Part shown: piece after piece, positions 46,018 through 54,471 of the stretch
How positions within the stretch are numbered: position 1 is the first letter of the stretch
How the letters are laid out: the number at the start of each line of letters is the position of its first letter
Source of the DNA: Myxococcales bacterium
GTDB taxonomy: Bacteria; Myxococcota_A; Polyangia; Haliangiales; Haliangiaceae
Assembly: GCA_016707895.1 (NCBI GenBank)
Contig: JADJGV010000010.1
Span: 62,001 to 126,000 of the forward strand
Reading direction: 5' to 3'
DNA length: 64,000 bases
Notes under the pieces: generated by a model
Database searches by the model: none
What the model saw: the letters and a program-made list of their open reading frames with translations, nothing else
What the model was told of the DNA's origin: nothing
Made by a program: the position numbers and the translations under genes

Positions 46018-46736
46018 AGCGCCCACCCCAGCGCCAGCGTGGCGCCGCCGTCGCGCGGGCGGATCGTCACCCGCGGCCCGCGCCGCCCGAGCACGTACAT
46101 CGTCACGCCGCCGGCGATCATCACGCCGCCGGCGGTGAACAGCCCGATCGCGGCGCGGCTGGCGGTGCGCCCCGCGTCGTCGAAGCCGCGGGCCTGGCTC
46201 GCGGTGCAGCCGTCGGCGTCGCCGCACGCCGCGTCGCGCTGCGCGGCCTGGTCGCCGGCCCGGTACGCGAAGCCGGCGCCGCCCGCCACCGCCGCCACCC
46301 CGGCGACGCCGACCCCGACGCCGACCCACGCCAGCGCCGATCGCCGCGCCGCCGGCCGCCCGGCCGCGGCGGTCGCGTCGAGGCGCGCCACGCACCGCCG
46401 CATCGCCGTGCGCTGCTCCTCGGCGGCCGCGATCGCGGCGGCGTCGGCGCCGCTGTGGGCGAACCGATCGTAGAACCACGCGGCCTGGCGGCAGTCGCCG
46501 GCCAGCCGATAGGCCTGGGCCAGGTTGAAGAGCAACAGCGGTGCCGGCTCGAGGCGGTACGCCTCCTTGAACCGCGCGATCGCCTGGTCGTACTCGCGCA
46601 GGCGAAAGTGGCTGTCGCCCTCGGCGAACAGCGCCCGCGCCCGCGCGGCCGGATCAGCCGGGCGCGGTTCGGCCACGGCAGCGGCCGCGCCGGCGAGCAG
46701 CGAGACCGCGACGAACGCGCGCAGGGTGGGGCCCAT
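46014..46736 (-). CDS. TPR-repeat membrane protein
   Basis: A 240-residue protein. The signal peptide ends at AVAE, two TPR motifs lie at residues about 30-100 (RALFAEGDSHFRLREYDQAI, LLFNLAQAYRLAGDC), and two membrane helices follow near 135-155 and 195-215. Such TPR plus two-helix proteins often sit upstream of kinases in myxobacteria. It is the first gene of the coupled trio. Confidence 0.82.
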
Positions 46737-46864
46737 CGTGCGCGACGACTTGCGAGCGGCGTGCCGGCGCCATCCCCGCGACCCGCCACGGCGCGGCGCG
46801 CAGGTCCCGCACGATCACGCCACTCCTGCGTAGCCGAGGCTGCGCAGCGGCCCGCCGCCGCGGG

Positions 46865-47737
46865 TCACGAGTCGCCGATCAGCTTCCGCAGGAACGGCAC
46901 CACCCGGGTCGCGGTGACCTCCTCGGCCACCGCGAGCACGCAGTCGCGCATGCCGCCGGCGATCGACGTGGCGTCGCTGCTGGTGATCGCCTTGCCCGAG
47001 CCCGACGCCGACGCCGCCTGCTGCGCCGCCCACTTCTCCGCGCCGTCGGTGCCGGACCAGGGCGCGACCCGCACCGACACCGTGCACGCGACCTCGGCCT
47101 GGTTGCCCTTCTTGCGCACCGCCAGCGCCGAGATCGTCGGCGCCACCACGAACGCGCGCGACCCGGCGGCCGCGAGCTGCTTGGCGGTCGGCGGCGCGCC
47201 CGGCCACTCGGTCGCCACGCCGGGCGCGCGCTTGGCGACCGTGGCCTTGACCGAGCGGACCAGCCTGGGCAGCGCGTCGCGCGGGGCCTTGCTCGACAGG
47301 TCGACGCCGTCCCCGAGGTGGACGTAGATCGCCGGCGCGTTGCCCACGGGCGCCGGCCGGGCCAGCGCGCGCAGCTTCTCGAGCGAGCGCCCGGCGATGT
47401 CGCGGGTCTTCTGGTCCTTGTCCTTGGCCGCGGTGGTCAGCGCAGCGATCGCGGCGTCGCGCGCGGCGGCCGGCGTGGTGGCGTCGACCGACTTGCCCAG
47501 CGCCAGGGCGGCCACCCGGCGGATCTGCACCTCCTTGTCGGTGCGCAGCCCGTCGGCCAGCGCGCGCACCGCGCGGCCGTCGTGGCTCTTGGCCAGCGCC
47601 AGCACCGCGGCCAGCCGGCGCTTGTAGCCGGGCGCGGTCGCCAGCTGCTTGGCCTCGTCGTCGATCACGTCGGCGCGGACCGCGTGCGCCGACGCGACCG
47701 CCAGCAGCGTGACCAGACTAGCCGGCAGCGCGCGCAC
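46865..47737 (-). CDS. Exported HEAT-repeat protein
   Basis: A 290-residue protein with a signal peptide ending near AHAVRA. Residues 30-125 form HEAT-like helical repeats (RLAAVLALAKSHDGRAVRAL, VQIRRVAALALGKSVD). The C-terminal half is a separate beta/alpha domain (AIYVHLGDGVDLSSKAP, AFVVAPTISAL). Function unknown; may be a scaffold. It stands alone with about 130 bp upstream to the TPR operon. Confidence 0.75.
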   Translation of the reverse strand: MRALPASLVTLLAVASAHAVRADVIDDEAKQLATAPGYKRRLAAVLALAKSHDGRAVRALADGLRTDKEVQIRRVAALALGKSVDATTPAAARDAAIAALTTAAKDKDQKTRDIAGRSLEKLRALARPAPVGNAPAIYVHLGDGVDLSSKAPRDALPRLVRSVKATVAKRAPGVATEWPGAPPTAKQLAAAGSRAFVVAPTISALAVRKKGNQAEVACTVSVRVAPWSGTDGAEKWAAQQAASASGSGKAITSSDATSIAGGMRDCVLAVAEEVTATRVVPFLRKLIGDS

Positions 47738-47924
47738 CTTCGTGAAGATATCACGCCGATCGATCGGTCGCCGACGGCGCGAACGGCGCGCGCGCGGCGA
47801 TCACGCCCGCGTGCGTCCGCATCCCACACCGCGATCGCCGCGCACGGGTGAGCCCCTCGGAGCCTGTCAGGTCTTCGGTCGAGCGCCGGTCGACGAGCCA
47901 GGAGTTTCGCGTCCTGGGTGGGGG

Positions 47925-47951
47925 CCCGATCGGGGCTTGCCCCCGATCGGG
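47925..47951 (-). repeat. 11-bp inverted repeat CCCGATCGGGG
   Basis: CCCGATCGGGG at 47925-47935 pairs exactly with CCCCGATCGGG at 47941-47951 around a five-base loop. It is present in copy A of the element and absent from copy B. Confidence 0.65.
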
Positions 47952-47973
47952 GAGGGTTCGGCGACGAACCCTC
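47952..47973 (-). terminator. Stop-proximal hairpin of repeated element, copy A
   Basis: GAGGGTTCG and CGAACCCTC form a perfect 9-bp stem with loop GCGA (UCGC on the transcript), six bases past the TGA of the AIM24 gene. A second perfect 11-bp hairpin follows downstream (47925-47951). No U-tract, so not a classic terminator, but its place fits 3'-end formation. Copy B is at 59173-59194 with compensatory base changes. Confidence 0.7.
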
Positions 47974-47979
47974 TGCAAC

Positions 47980-48993
47980 TCAGTCGCCGGTGCCCATGCC
48001 GCCCAGCACCGAGCCCTCGCCGGGGCCACCGAGCACGCCGGCGGCGACGATGCGCCGCGCCAGCCGCGCGAACGGCAGCGACTGCAGCCAGATCTTGCCG
48101 GGCCCGGTGAGCGTGGCGAAGAACAGCCCCTCGCCGCCGAACAGCGCGCTCTTGAGCCCGCCGACCCACTGGATGTCGTAGTTGACCCGCGGCTCGAACG
48201 CCACCAGACACCCGGTGTCGACGCGCAAGGTCTCGCCGGCCGCCAGCTCGCGCGCGACGATCGTGCCGCCGGCGTGGACGAACGCCAGCCCGGTGCCCTC
48301 GAGCTTCTGCAGGATGAAGCCCTCGCCGCCGAACAGCCCGGCGCCGACCTTCTTGTTGAGCGCGACGCCGACCTTGATGCCGCGGGCCGCGCACAGGAAC
48401 GCGTCCTTCTCGCACAAGAGCGTGCCGCCGAGCGCGGCCAGATCCATCGCGACGATCTTGCCGGCGTAGGGCGCCGCGAACGCGACCTTGCGCCGGGCGT
48501 TCGACTTGTTTTCGTAGATCGTCATGAACAGCGACTCGCCGGTGATCGCCCGCTTGCCCGCCGCCACCACCTTGGCGAAGAAGCCGGCCTGCTCGGCCTG
48601 CCGCGTGCCGTCGCCGAACACCGTCTGCATCTCGATGCCGGGGTCCATGTAGAAGAACGCGCCGGCCTCGGCGACCGCCGCCTCGTTGGGGTCGAGCGTG
48701 ATCTCGACGAACTGCATCTCCTCGCCGATGACCTCGTAGTCGATCACGTCGGCGGCCATCGGCACCGGCGCCGGGCCCGGCGGCGGCGGCGGCGGCGGTG
48801 GCGGCGCGCCGGCGAACGCCTGGGACAGCCACGGCACCTGCAGGATCGGCGTCCACGCGGCCAGCGACGGTCCGTAGACGTAGGCGGTCTGGGTCACCTG
48901 GCCGGCGCGGATGAGCCCGATCAGCTGCGGGCCGGTGAGCGGCCCCTGCTGGTTGCCGTTGATGCCGACGTACCAGAGTGTGTTGTCGTTCAC
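47980..48993 (-). CDS. GYF-domain plus AIM24 (TIGR00266) family protein
   Basis: A 337-residue cytosolic-looking protein. Residues 1-55 form a GYF_2-type domain (LWYVGINGNQQGPLTGPQLI, SLAAWTPI), then a polyproline stretch, then an AIM24 beta-barrel (FVEITLDPNEAAVAEAGAFF, GEGFILQKLEGTGLAFVHAG, VGGLKSALFGGEGLFFATLTG). The family is conserved in bacteria but of unknown biochemical role; the GYF part binds Pro-rich ligands. The gene ends in the stop-plus-hairpin element. Confidence 0.88.
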   Translation of the reverse strand: MNDNTLWYVGINGNQQGPLTGPQLIGLIRAGQVTQTAYVYGPSLAAWTPILQVPWLSQAFAGAPPPPPPPPPGPAPVPMAADVIDYEVIGEEMQFVEITLDPNEAAVAEAGAFFYMDPGIEMQTVFGDGTRQAEQAGFFAKVVAAGKRAITGESLFMTIYENKSNARRKVAFAAPYAGKIVAMDLAALGGTLLCEKDAFLCAARGIKVGVALNKKVGAGLFGGEGFILQKLEGTGLAFVHAGGTIVARELAAGETLRVDTGCLVAFEPRVNYDIQWVGGLKSALFGGEGLFFATLTGPGKIWLQSLPFARLARRIVAAGVLGGPGEGSVLGGMGTGD

Positions 48994-49058
48994 ACCGCCG
49001 ACGGTAGCACCGGGCGGACGCGCCGGCCGCCGCGCCGTTCGCGGTACCCTCGGCGGCC

Positions 49059-49925
49059 GTGCGCTCCGTCTCGCTCGCCGCGCTGATCGCCGCCGTCGCC
49101 GCCGCCGCGTGCGGTGACGGCGCGGTCGCGGTGGTCGGCACCCTGGCGATCGATCCGCCGGCGCTGGCGCTGCCGGCCGGTGGCGACGGCGCGGTGACCG
49201 TGCGGCTGAGCGATCAGGGCACGCCGCTGGCGTTGCCCGGGCCGGTGACGTGGACCGTGCGCGATCCGCGCGTCGCCGCGGTGACCGGCGACGAGGGCGG
49301 CGGCGCGGTGATCCACGGCCTGGCCCAGGGCTCGACGGTGATCACCGCGTCGCTCGGCGACGTCGCCGCGGTGAGCGCGCTGACCGTGACCCCGCCGCTG
49401 CTGCTCGCCCTGACCGTGACGCCGCCGGAGCTGACCGTCGCGTCGGGCACCTGCGCCCACTTCGACGCGGTCGGGCGCTTCGGCGACGGCGCCACCGTGG
49501 CGCTCGACGGCGGCGACGTCGGCTGGGGCATCAGCGGCCAGGGGTTCAGCGAGGACGGCCGCGGCGGCTTCTGCCCGTTCGGCGTGCGCGGCAGCTTCAC
49601 GGTGTTCGCCGGGTATCGCGACCAACTCGCCCGCGCCACGCTGATCGTCACGCCGGCCGCGCTCACCGACCTGACGCTGTTCGCCCCGACGATCGCGGTG
49701 GCCGGCGGCGATCGCTTCGCCAGCGCGATCGCCACGTTCGCCGACGGCGCCGGCGCGGACGTCACCGGCGACGCCACCTGGTCGTCGAGCGATCCCGCGG
49801 TGCTCACGGTCGACGCCGGCCGGATCCACGGCGTCGCCGTCGGCACGGCGACCGTCGCGGTGAGCTACGGCGAGTTCGTGCGCGACGCGATCGTCGAGAT
49901 CGTGGCGCCCACCGTCACGCCGTGA
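49059..49925 (+). CDS. Lipoprotein with Ig-like (Big_2-type) repeats
   Basis: A 288-residue protein starting at GTG. Lipobox AAAAC lies near Cys18. Three Ig-like modules of about 85 residues are visible, each with a ...WTVRDPRVAAV, ...VGWGISG or ATWSSSDPAVLTVD core and a GTATV-type end. Typical of surface adhesion or spacer proteins. It converges with selO (12 bp between stops). Confidence 0.78.
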   Translation: MRSVSLAALIAAVAAAACGDGAVAVVGTLAIDPPALALPAGGDGAVTVRLSDQGTPLALPGPVTWTVRDPRVAAVTGDEGGGAVIHGLAQGSTVITASLGDVAAVSALTVTPPLLLALTVTPPELTVASGTCAHFDAVGRFGDGATVALDGGDVGWGISGQGFSEDGRGGFCPFGVRGSFTVFAGYRDQLARATLIVTPAALTDLTLFAPTIAVAGGDRFASAIATFADGAGADVTGDATWSSSDPAVLTVDAGRIHGVAVGTATVAVSYGEFVRDAIVEIVAPTVTP

Positions 49926-49937
49926 CCGCCGCGGCGA

Positions 49938-51533
49938 TCACGAGCTGCACGACAACGCCGAGCAGCCGGGCGCGCGCCGCGCCCACTCGGGCCGGCGCGC
50001 CACCAGGTCGGCGTAGGCGGGATCGACGTCGTACGGGCGCCGCGCCGCGGTCAGCAGCCGGTGCACCGACGCCAGCTCGCCGCCCTCGGCCGCCTCGATC
50101 GCGCGCTGCACGAGATAGTTGCGCAGCACGATGACCGGGTTGACCCGGGCCATCCGCGCAGCCCGCGCCGCCAGCCCGCCCGGCTCGCGCGCGGCCCGCA
50201 CCGCGTAGCGCCGCAGCCACGCCGCCCAGCGCTCGACCACCGCATGCGACGGGTCGCGGTAGAACGCCGGCGCCAGCGGCGCCACCAGGTCGACGTCGGC
50301 GAGGGTCGCGGCCGCGGCCAGCGGCACGTCGGCCAGCGCGCGGAAGCCGATCGCGAAGTCGGTCTCGACCGCCGCGAACAGCTCCAGCAGCTCGCGCAAC
50401 AGCTCGTCGTCGGCCTCGTCGTCGTCGACGCCGGCCCAGGTCACGCCGACCTTCTCCAGCATCAGCGTGCGATACGTGCGCGCGAACGTGCGCCGGTACA
50501 CCTCGAGCCCGGCGGCCAGCGCGGCGCCGTCGTCGACCAGCGGCGTCAGCGCGCGCGCCAGCTGCGCCAGGTTCCACTGGCCGATGCCGGGCTGGTTGCC
50601 GTAGCGGTAGCGCCCGTTGGCGGCGTCGGTGGTGTTGGGCGTGAAGTCGACGTCGAACGGATCGAGCCAGCCGTAGGGCCCGTAGTCGATGGTCAGCCCG
50701 AGGATCGACATGTTGTCGGTGTTCATCACGCCGTGGACGAAGCCGACCCGCATCCAGTGCGCGATCATCACCGCGGTGCGCCGGCACACCTCGTGGAACC
50801 ACGCCACGTAGGTGGCCGGCCCCGGCGGGCCGAGCGCCGGGAAGTGGCGCGCGATCACGTGATCGGCCAGCGCGCGCAGGAGCGCGTGCTCGTCGCGCCA
50901 CGCGTGGAGCTGGAAGTTGCCGAAGCGGACGAAGGTCGGCGCCAGCCGGGTGACGATCGCGCCCGGCTCGGCGCGTGGCCGGCCGTCGTAGAACATGTCG
51001 CGCACCACCTGCGCGCCGGTGCCGACCAGCGCCAGCGCCCGCGTGGAGGGGACGCCGAGGTGGTGCATCGCCTCGCTGCACAGGAACTCGCGGATCGACG
51101 AGCGCAGCACGGCGCGACCGTCGGCGCGGCGCGAGTACGGCGTCGGGCCCGCGCCCTTGAGCTGGACCTCCCACGGGCCATCGGGCCCCGCGACCTCGCC
51201 CAGCGCGATCGCGCGGCCGTCGCCGAGCTGCCCGGCCCAGGTGCCGAACTGGTGGCCGCCGTAGCCGAGCGCGAACGGCCGCATGCCCGGCACCACGCGG
51301 TTGCCGCCCAGCACCGCAGCCAGCGCGTCGTCGTCGCCGGGTCGGCGCGCCAGCCCGATCAGCGCCGCCGCCTCGTCGGACCAGGCCAAGAGCCGCGGCG
51401 CCGGCACCGGGCTCGGCGCGACCTCGGCCCAGGCCGCGCCGGGCACCTGCCGCGAATGCGCGCCGCCGCCGCGCGCGCCGGGCAGCGCCGCCACGAACGC
51501 GTCGGTCCAGGGGAGCTCGTCGAGGGTGCGCAT
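49938..51533 (-). CDS. selO: Protein adenylyltransferase SelO (YdiU family)
   Basis: A 531-residue pseudokinase-fold enzyme that moves AMP from ATP to Ser/Thr/Tyr of other proteins. ALGYGGHQFGTWAGQLGDGR holds the nucleotide loop, VQLKGAGPTPYSRRADGRAV the Lys and Arg pocket, REFLCSEAMHHLGVPSTRAL follows, and GVMNTDNMSILGLTIDYGPY is the catalytic loop (DNxS) and metal Asp. The protein ends SCSS, the conserved position of the selenocysteine in animal SelO, here Cys. The ATG at 51533 gives MRTLDELPW. Roughly 60 bp separate it from the divergent lipoprotein. Confidence 0.94.
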   Translation of the reverse strand: MRTLDELPWTDAFVAALPGARGGGAHSRQVPGAAWAEVAPSPVPAPRLLAWSDEAAALIGLARRPGDDDALAAVLGGNRVVPGMRPFALGYGGHQFGTWAGQLGDGRAIALGEVAGPDGPWEVQLKGAGPTPYSRRADGRAVLRSSIREFLCSEAMHHLGVPSTRALALVGTGAQVVRDMFYDGRPRAEPGAIVTRLAPTFVRFGNFQLHAWRDEHALLRALADHVIARHFPALGPPGPATYVAWFHEVCRRTAVMIAHWMRVGFVHGVMNTDNMSILGLTIDYGPYGWLDPFDVDFTPNTTDAANGRYRYGNQPGIGQWNLAQLARALTPLVDDGAALAAGLEVYRRTFARTYRTLMLEKVGVTWAGVDDDEADDELLRELLELFAAVETDFAIGFRALADVPLAAAATLADVDLVAPLAPAFYRDPSHAVVERWAAWLRRYAVRAAREPGGLAARAARMARVNPVIVLRNYLVQRAIEAAEGGELASVHRLLTAARRPYDVDPAYADLVARRPEWARRAPGCSALSCSS

Positions 51534-51596
51534 CGCCGCCACCCTAGCACCCGGCAAACCGGTTGCTGGCCCCGAGGCGCCGCGGTACCACCCGGC

Positions 51597-52163
51597 ATGC
51601 TCCGCCGCCTGCTGGTCGCGCCCGTCGTCGTCGTCGTCGCGTGCGCGCCCGCCTACAAGCCGGTCACGCGCAACGTGCGCAGCCAGGACGTCGGCATCGA
51701 CGATCGTACCCGCCTGACCGCGCGCTTCCTGTGGGACGACGGCACCCCCGAGTACGCGCCGCCCGGCACCTCGCCCGAGGTCGTCACCGACGTCGCGACG
51801 CTGGGCCGGCTCGACGATCGGCTGTGCGTGCGGTTCGAGATGCGCACCGGCGCCAAGCACGACGCGCCGTTCGGCGAGTGGAGCCCGAGCATCAACGGCG
51901 AGCCGGTGTTTCCCGAGCAGGAGACCGTGACCCAGTCGATCTACTCGGTCGACGGCGAGCGCACGGTGCTCGACGCCGCGTACCTCGCGCCCGAGGCCGC
52001 CGGCGCGCTGACGATCACCGAGCCGACCACCGATCAATACGCGGTCATCCACCGCGCCGCGTGGTTCTGCCCGACCGCCCAGGCCCCGCGCCTCGAGTTC
52101 AAGCTGCGCCGCACCTACAACTCGCTCAAGGCCACGCAGGGGTTCATCTGGAACCTGCTGTGA
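51597..52163 (+). CDS. Putative lipoprotein, unknown function
   Basis: A 188-residue protein. VVVVVACAPAYKPVTRN gives a lipobox near Cys16. The body is beta-rich (LCVRFEMRTGAKHDAPFG) with a conserved-looking end (RLEFKLRRTYNSLKATQGF). No known motif. The stop overlaps the next GTG start (GTGA at 52160-52163), so it is coupled to the D-amino-acid-oxidase-like gene. Confidence 0.68.
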   Translation: MLRRLLVAPVVVVVACAPAYKPVTRNVRSQDVGIDDRTRLTARFLWDDGTPEYAPPGTSPEVVTDVATLGRLDDRLCVRFEMRTGAKHDAPFGEWSPSINGEPVFPEQETVTQSIYSVDGERTVLDAAYLAPEAAGALTITEPTTDQYAVIHRAAWFCPTAQAPRLEFKLRRTYNSLKATQGFIWNLL

Positions 52164-53098
52164 CGCCGCCGCGCCGGATCACCGTCGTCGGCGCCGGCGT
52201 CATCGGGCTGACCACCGCCCTCGACCTGGCCGCCGCCGGTCACGACGTCACCGTGCTCACCGCCGACCCGCCGGCCGCCACCACCTCGGCGATCGCCGGC
52301 GCGATCTGGTTCCCGTACCAGGTCGGCCCGCCCGACCGCGCGATCCGCTGGGCCGCGCGCACCCGGGCGCGCTGGGCCGCGCTGGCCGCCGACCGCGCGG
52401 CCGGCGTCGACGTGATCACCGGCTACGAGCTGGCCGCGACCGCCGATCCGCCGTGGTGGCTGGCCGCGATCGACGACGCGCGCTGGGGCCCGACGCCGCT
52501 GCCGGGCGCGCCGACCGGCTGGCGCTTCACCGCGCCGCGCATCGAGCCGGCGCTGTTCTTGCCGTGGGCGGTGGCCCGGCTGCCGCGGCCGCTGGCGCAT
52601 CGGCGGGTCGCGCGCCTGGCCGACGTCGACGGCGACCTGGTGATCAACTGCACCGGCCTGGCGGCGCGCGCGCTCACCGGCGACGCCGCGCTGGTCGGCC
52701 TGCGCGGGCAGATCGTGATCACCGCGCCCGGCGGCTGCGACCTCGCGACGACGATCGCCGACGAGCGGCCGCCGGGCCCGATCTTCTACGCCATCCCGCG
52801 GCGCGACGAGCTGGTGCTGGGCGGCACCGCCGAGGTCGCGGCCGACGACGATCCGCGCGCCGTCGACGCCGCCGTGCGCGCGCGCATCCTGGCCCAGGCC
52901 GCGGCGCTGGGCCTGACGCCGGGGCCGGTGCGCGGCGATCGGGTCGGCCTGCGCCCGACGCGCCCGACGGTGCGGCTGGAGCGCGACGTCGCCGATCCGC
53001 GGATCGTCCACCACTACGGCCACGGCGGCGCCGGCTACACGCTGGCCTGGGGCTGCGCCGAGGACGTGGTCGCGCTGATCGATTCGTGCGCACAATAG
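52160..53098 (+). CDS. FAD-dependent oxidoreductase, D-amino-acid oxidase (DAO) family
   Basis: A 312-residue flavoenzyme. ITVVGAGVIGLTTALDLAAA (residues 7-26) binds FAD. IAGAIWFPYQVGP, VINCTGLAARAL, GLRGQIVIT, and the C-terminal RVGLRPTRPTVRLE and HHYGHGGAGYTLAWGCAEDV match D-amino-acid oxidases. Length is close to the family norm (about 320-345). It oxidises D-amino acids to keto acids with H2O2. The GTG start is set by the four-base overlap with the upstream lipoprotein gene. Confidence 0.88.
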   Translation: MTPPRRITVVGAGVIGLTTALDLAAAGHDVTVLTADPPAATTSAIAGAIWFPYQVGPPDRAIRWAARTRARWAALAADRAAGVDVITGYELAATADPPWWLAAIDDARWGPTPLPGAPTGWRFTAPRIEPALFLPWAVARLPRPLAHRRVARLADVDGDLVINCTGLAARALTGDAALVGLRGQIVITAPGGCDLATTIADERPPGPIFYAIPRRDELVLGGTAEVAADDDPRAVDAAVRARILAQAAALGLTPGPVRGDRVGLRPTRPTVRLERDVADPRIVHHYGHGGAGYTLAWGCAEDVVALIDSCAQ

Positions 53099-53103
53099 GC
53101 GCC

Positions 53104-53568
53104 ATGGCCACCGACCGCCTGCTCCCGATCTGCGATCTGCTGATGGCCGCCGCCCACGCCGACGGGCGCCTCGATCAGCGCGAGGCCGACGTGGTGCGCG
53201 AGCTGCTGGCCGATCTGGTCGACGGCGCGCTGCCGCCCGCGGTCGACGCGCGGATCGCCGGCTTCGATCCCAAGGCGTTCACGCTCGCCACCGCCGCGGC
53301 CGCGTTCCGCGGCGATCCGCTCGACGAGCGCAAGCGCCTCTTGTACCTGGTCGACGCGGTGCAAGAGGCCGACGACGAGCTCGACCTCGCCGAGAGCAGC
53401 TTCCTGGCCGCGCTGGCCAAGGCGCTCGAGGTGCCGGCCGACGCGGTGGCCGGCCTGACGCTCGAGGTCGAGGTCGAGGAGCTCAAGCAGGCGCTGGCCA
53501 CGGTGCGCCGCGGGCCGCCGCCGATCCCGGGCCGGCGCGGCGACGACGTCGACGTCGATCTCGACTGA
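53104..53568 (+). CDS. TerB-family protein
   Basis: A 154-residue, mainly helical protein. LLMAAAHADGRLDQREADVV is the first TerB-type ADGxxxxxE metal site, and YLVDAVQEADDELDLAESSF is its second-half counterpart. Family members bind divalent metal and are linked to tellurite-resistance or phage-response gene sets. None of those partners is nearby. It lies five bases after the DAO gene, so likely in that operon. The acidic tail is rich in Asp-Val. Confidence 0.82.
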   Translation: MATDRLLPICDLLMAAAHADGRLDQREADVVRELLADLVDGALPPAVDARIAGFDPKAFTLATAAAAFRGDPLDERKRLLYLVDAVQEADDELDLAESSFLAALAKALEVPADAVAGLTLEVEVEELKQALATVRRGPPPIPGRRGDDVDVDLD

Positions 53569-53673
53569 TCACGATCGATCAGCGCTGATCGCGACTGATC
53601 GATCTGCACGCCGCGCCGCAGATGCGGCGATCGCGCGCCCACGCGCGCGCCCGCGCTCGGTAGCTTCCGGCGC

Positions 53674-54453
53674 ATGCGCACCTCGTCGTCATCGATCGTG
53701 TTGGTCCTGGTCCTCGCCGCGTGCGGCGGCAGCGGCGGCGGCGGCGGCCCCGACGCCAGCGGCGGCCCCGACGGCGCGCTCGCGATCGACGCGCCGCTGC
53801 CGATCGACGCGCCGCTGCCGATCGACGCGCCGGTGGTGGTGCCGACGACGATCGTCATCAGCGGCAAGGCCACCACCCAGGAGCTGAGCGGCACCTCGCC
53901 GGTGGCCGGCCTGGCGGTCGCGGCGTTCCGCGCCGGCGACGACGCGACGCCGCTGGCGACCGCGACCACCGACGCCCAGGGCAACTACAGCCTCAGCGTC
54001 ACCGCCAACGGCGCCAGCCTCGACGCGTACCTGCGCGCGACCAAGACCGGCTTCGTCGACCTGTACCTGTATCCGCGGGCGCCGCTCGACGGCGACTTCG
54101 CGGCGGCCAACCTCGACATGCTGACGATGGCCAATGTCGGCTTCCTCAACACGCTGGCCGGCGGCGGCCAGCAGGCGGGCAAGGGGCTGATCGGCCTGAC
54201 CGTCACCGACGCCGCCGGCGCGCCGGTCGCGGGGGCGACGGTGTCGTCGACGCCGGCCTCGGGCAACGCCCGCTACACCAGCGGCGGCCTGCCCAGCTCG
54301 ACGGCGACCGCCACCGCCGCCGACGGCGTCGCGTTCCTGTTCAACGTGCCCGGCGCGGTGACCGTCACCGCCACCAAGGCCGGCATGACGTTCCGCGCCC
54401 ACCTGGTCACCGCCCGCGCCGACAAGTTCACCACGACCACCGTCGCGCCGTGA
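53674..54453 (+). CDS. Lipoprotein with carboxypeptidase-regulatory-like domains and PIDAP linker
   Basis: A 259-residue protein. Lipobox LAAC (Cys17), Gly-rich stretch, then tandem IDAPLP units (three copies), encoded by an 18-bp repeat. Two beta-sandwich domains follow (ISGKATTQELSGTSPVAGLA with TDAQGNYSLSV, and GLTVTDAAGAPVAGATV). Such domains act as spacers or bind partners. No enzyme motif. The linker matches that of the 40.8 kb lipoprotein. Confidence 0.78.
   Translation: MRTSSSSIVLVLVLAACGGSGGGGGPDASGGPDGALAIDAPLPIDAPLPIDAPVVVPTTIVISGKATTQELSGTSPVAGLAVAAFRAGDDATPLATATTDAQGNYSLSVTANGASLDAYLRATKTGFVDLYLYPRAPLDGDFAAANLDMLTMANVGFLNTLAGGGQQAGKGLIGLTVTDAAGAPVAGATVSSTPASGNARYTSGGLPSSTATATAADGVAFLFNVPGAVTVTATKAGMTFRAHLVTARADKFTTTTVAP
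53784..53837 (+). repeat. Three tandem 18-bp units encoding IDAPLP
   Basis: GATCGACGCGCCGCTGCC is repeated in the linker just after the lipobox, the third unit diverging. A length-variable surface tether. Confidence 0.8.
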
Positions 54454-54471
54454 GCGCGCGGCGGCCCGCGA

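Larger units (their letters stand above)
47738..47979. other. Intergenic region containing a repeat element with three inverted repeats
   Basis: About 240 bp between the HEAT gene start and the AIM24 gene stop. It contains hairpins at 47898-47917, 47925-47951 and 47952-47973 and a 20-base segment at 47875-47894 shared (18 of 20) with 59147-59166. The left part, next to the HEAT gene, should hold its promoter. Confidence 0.7.

Noticed and set aside
46737..46864. Possible small gene between the HEAT and TPR genes
   Set aside because: Frames there are short and Arg/Pro-rich with no convincing start or ribosome site; I see only intergenic DNA.
49938..51533. SelO considered as a selenoprotein
   Set aside because: The penultimate position is an ordinary Cys codon followed by Ser-Ser and a stop; no in-frame TGA or SECIS-like hairpin is needed.
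53569..53673. GATC-rich stretch (several GATCGATC/CTGATC motifs) considered as an origin or operator array
   Set aside because: Only about 40 bases with irregular spacing and no DnaA boxes or initiator gene nearby; probably base-composition bias, perhaps a weak terminator after the TerB gene.
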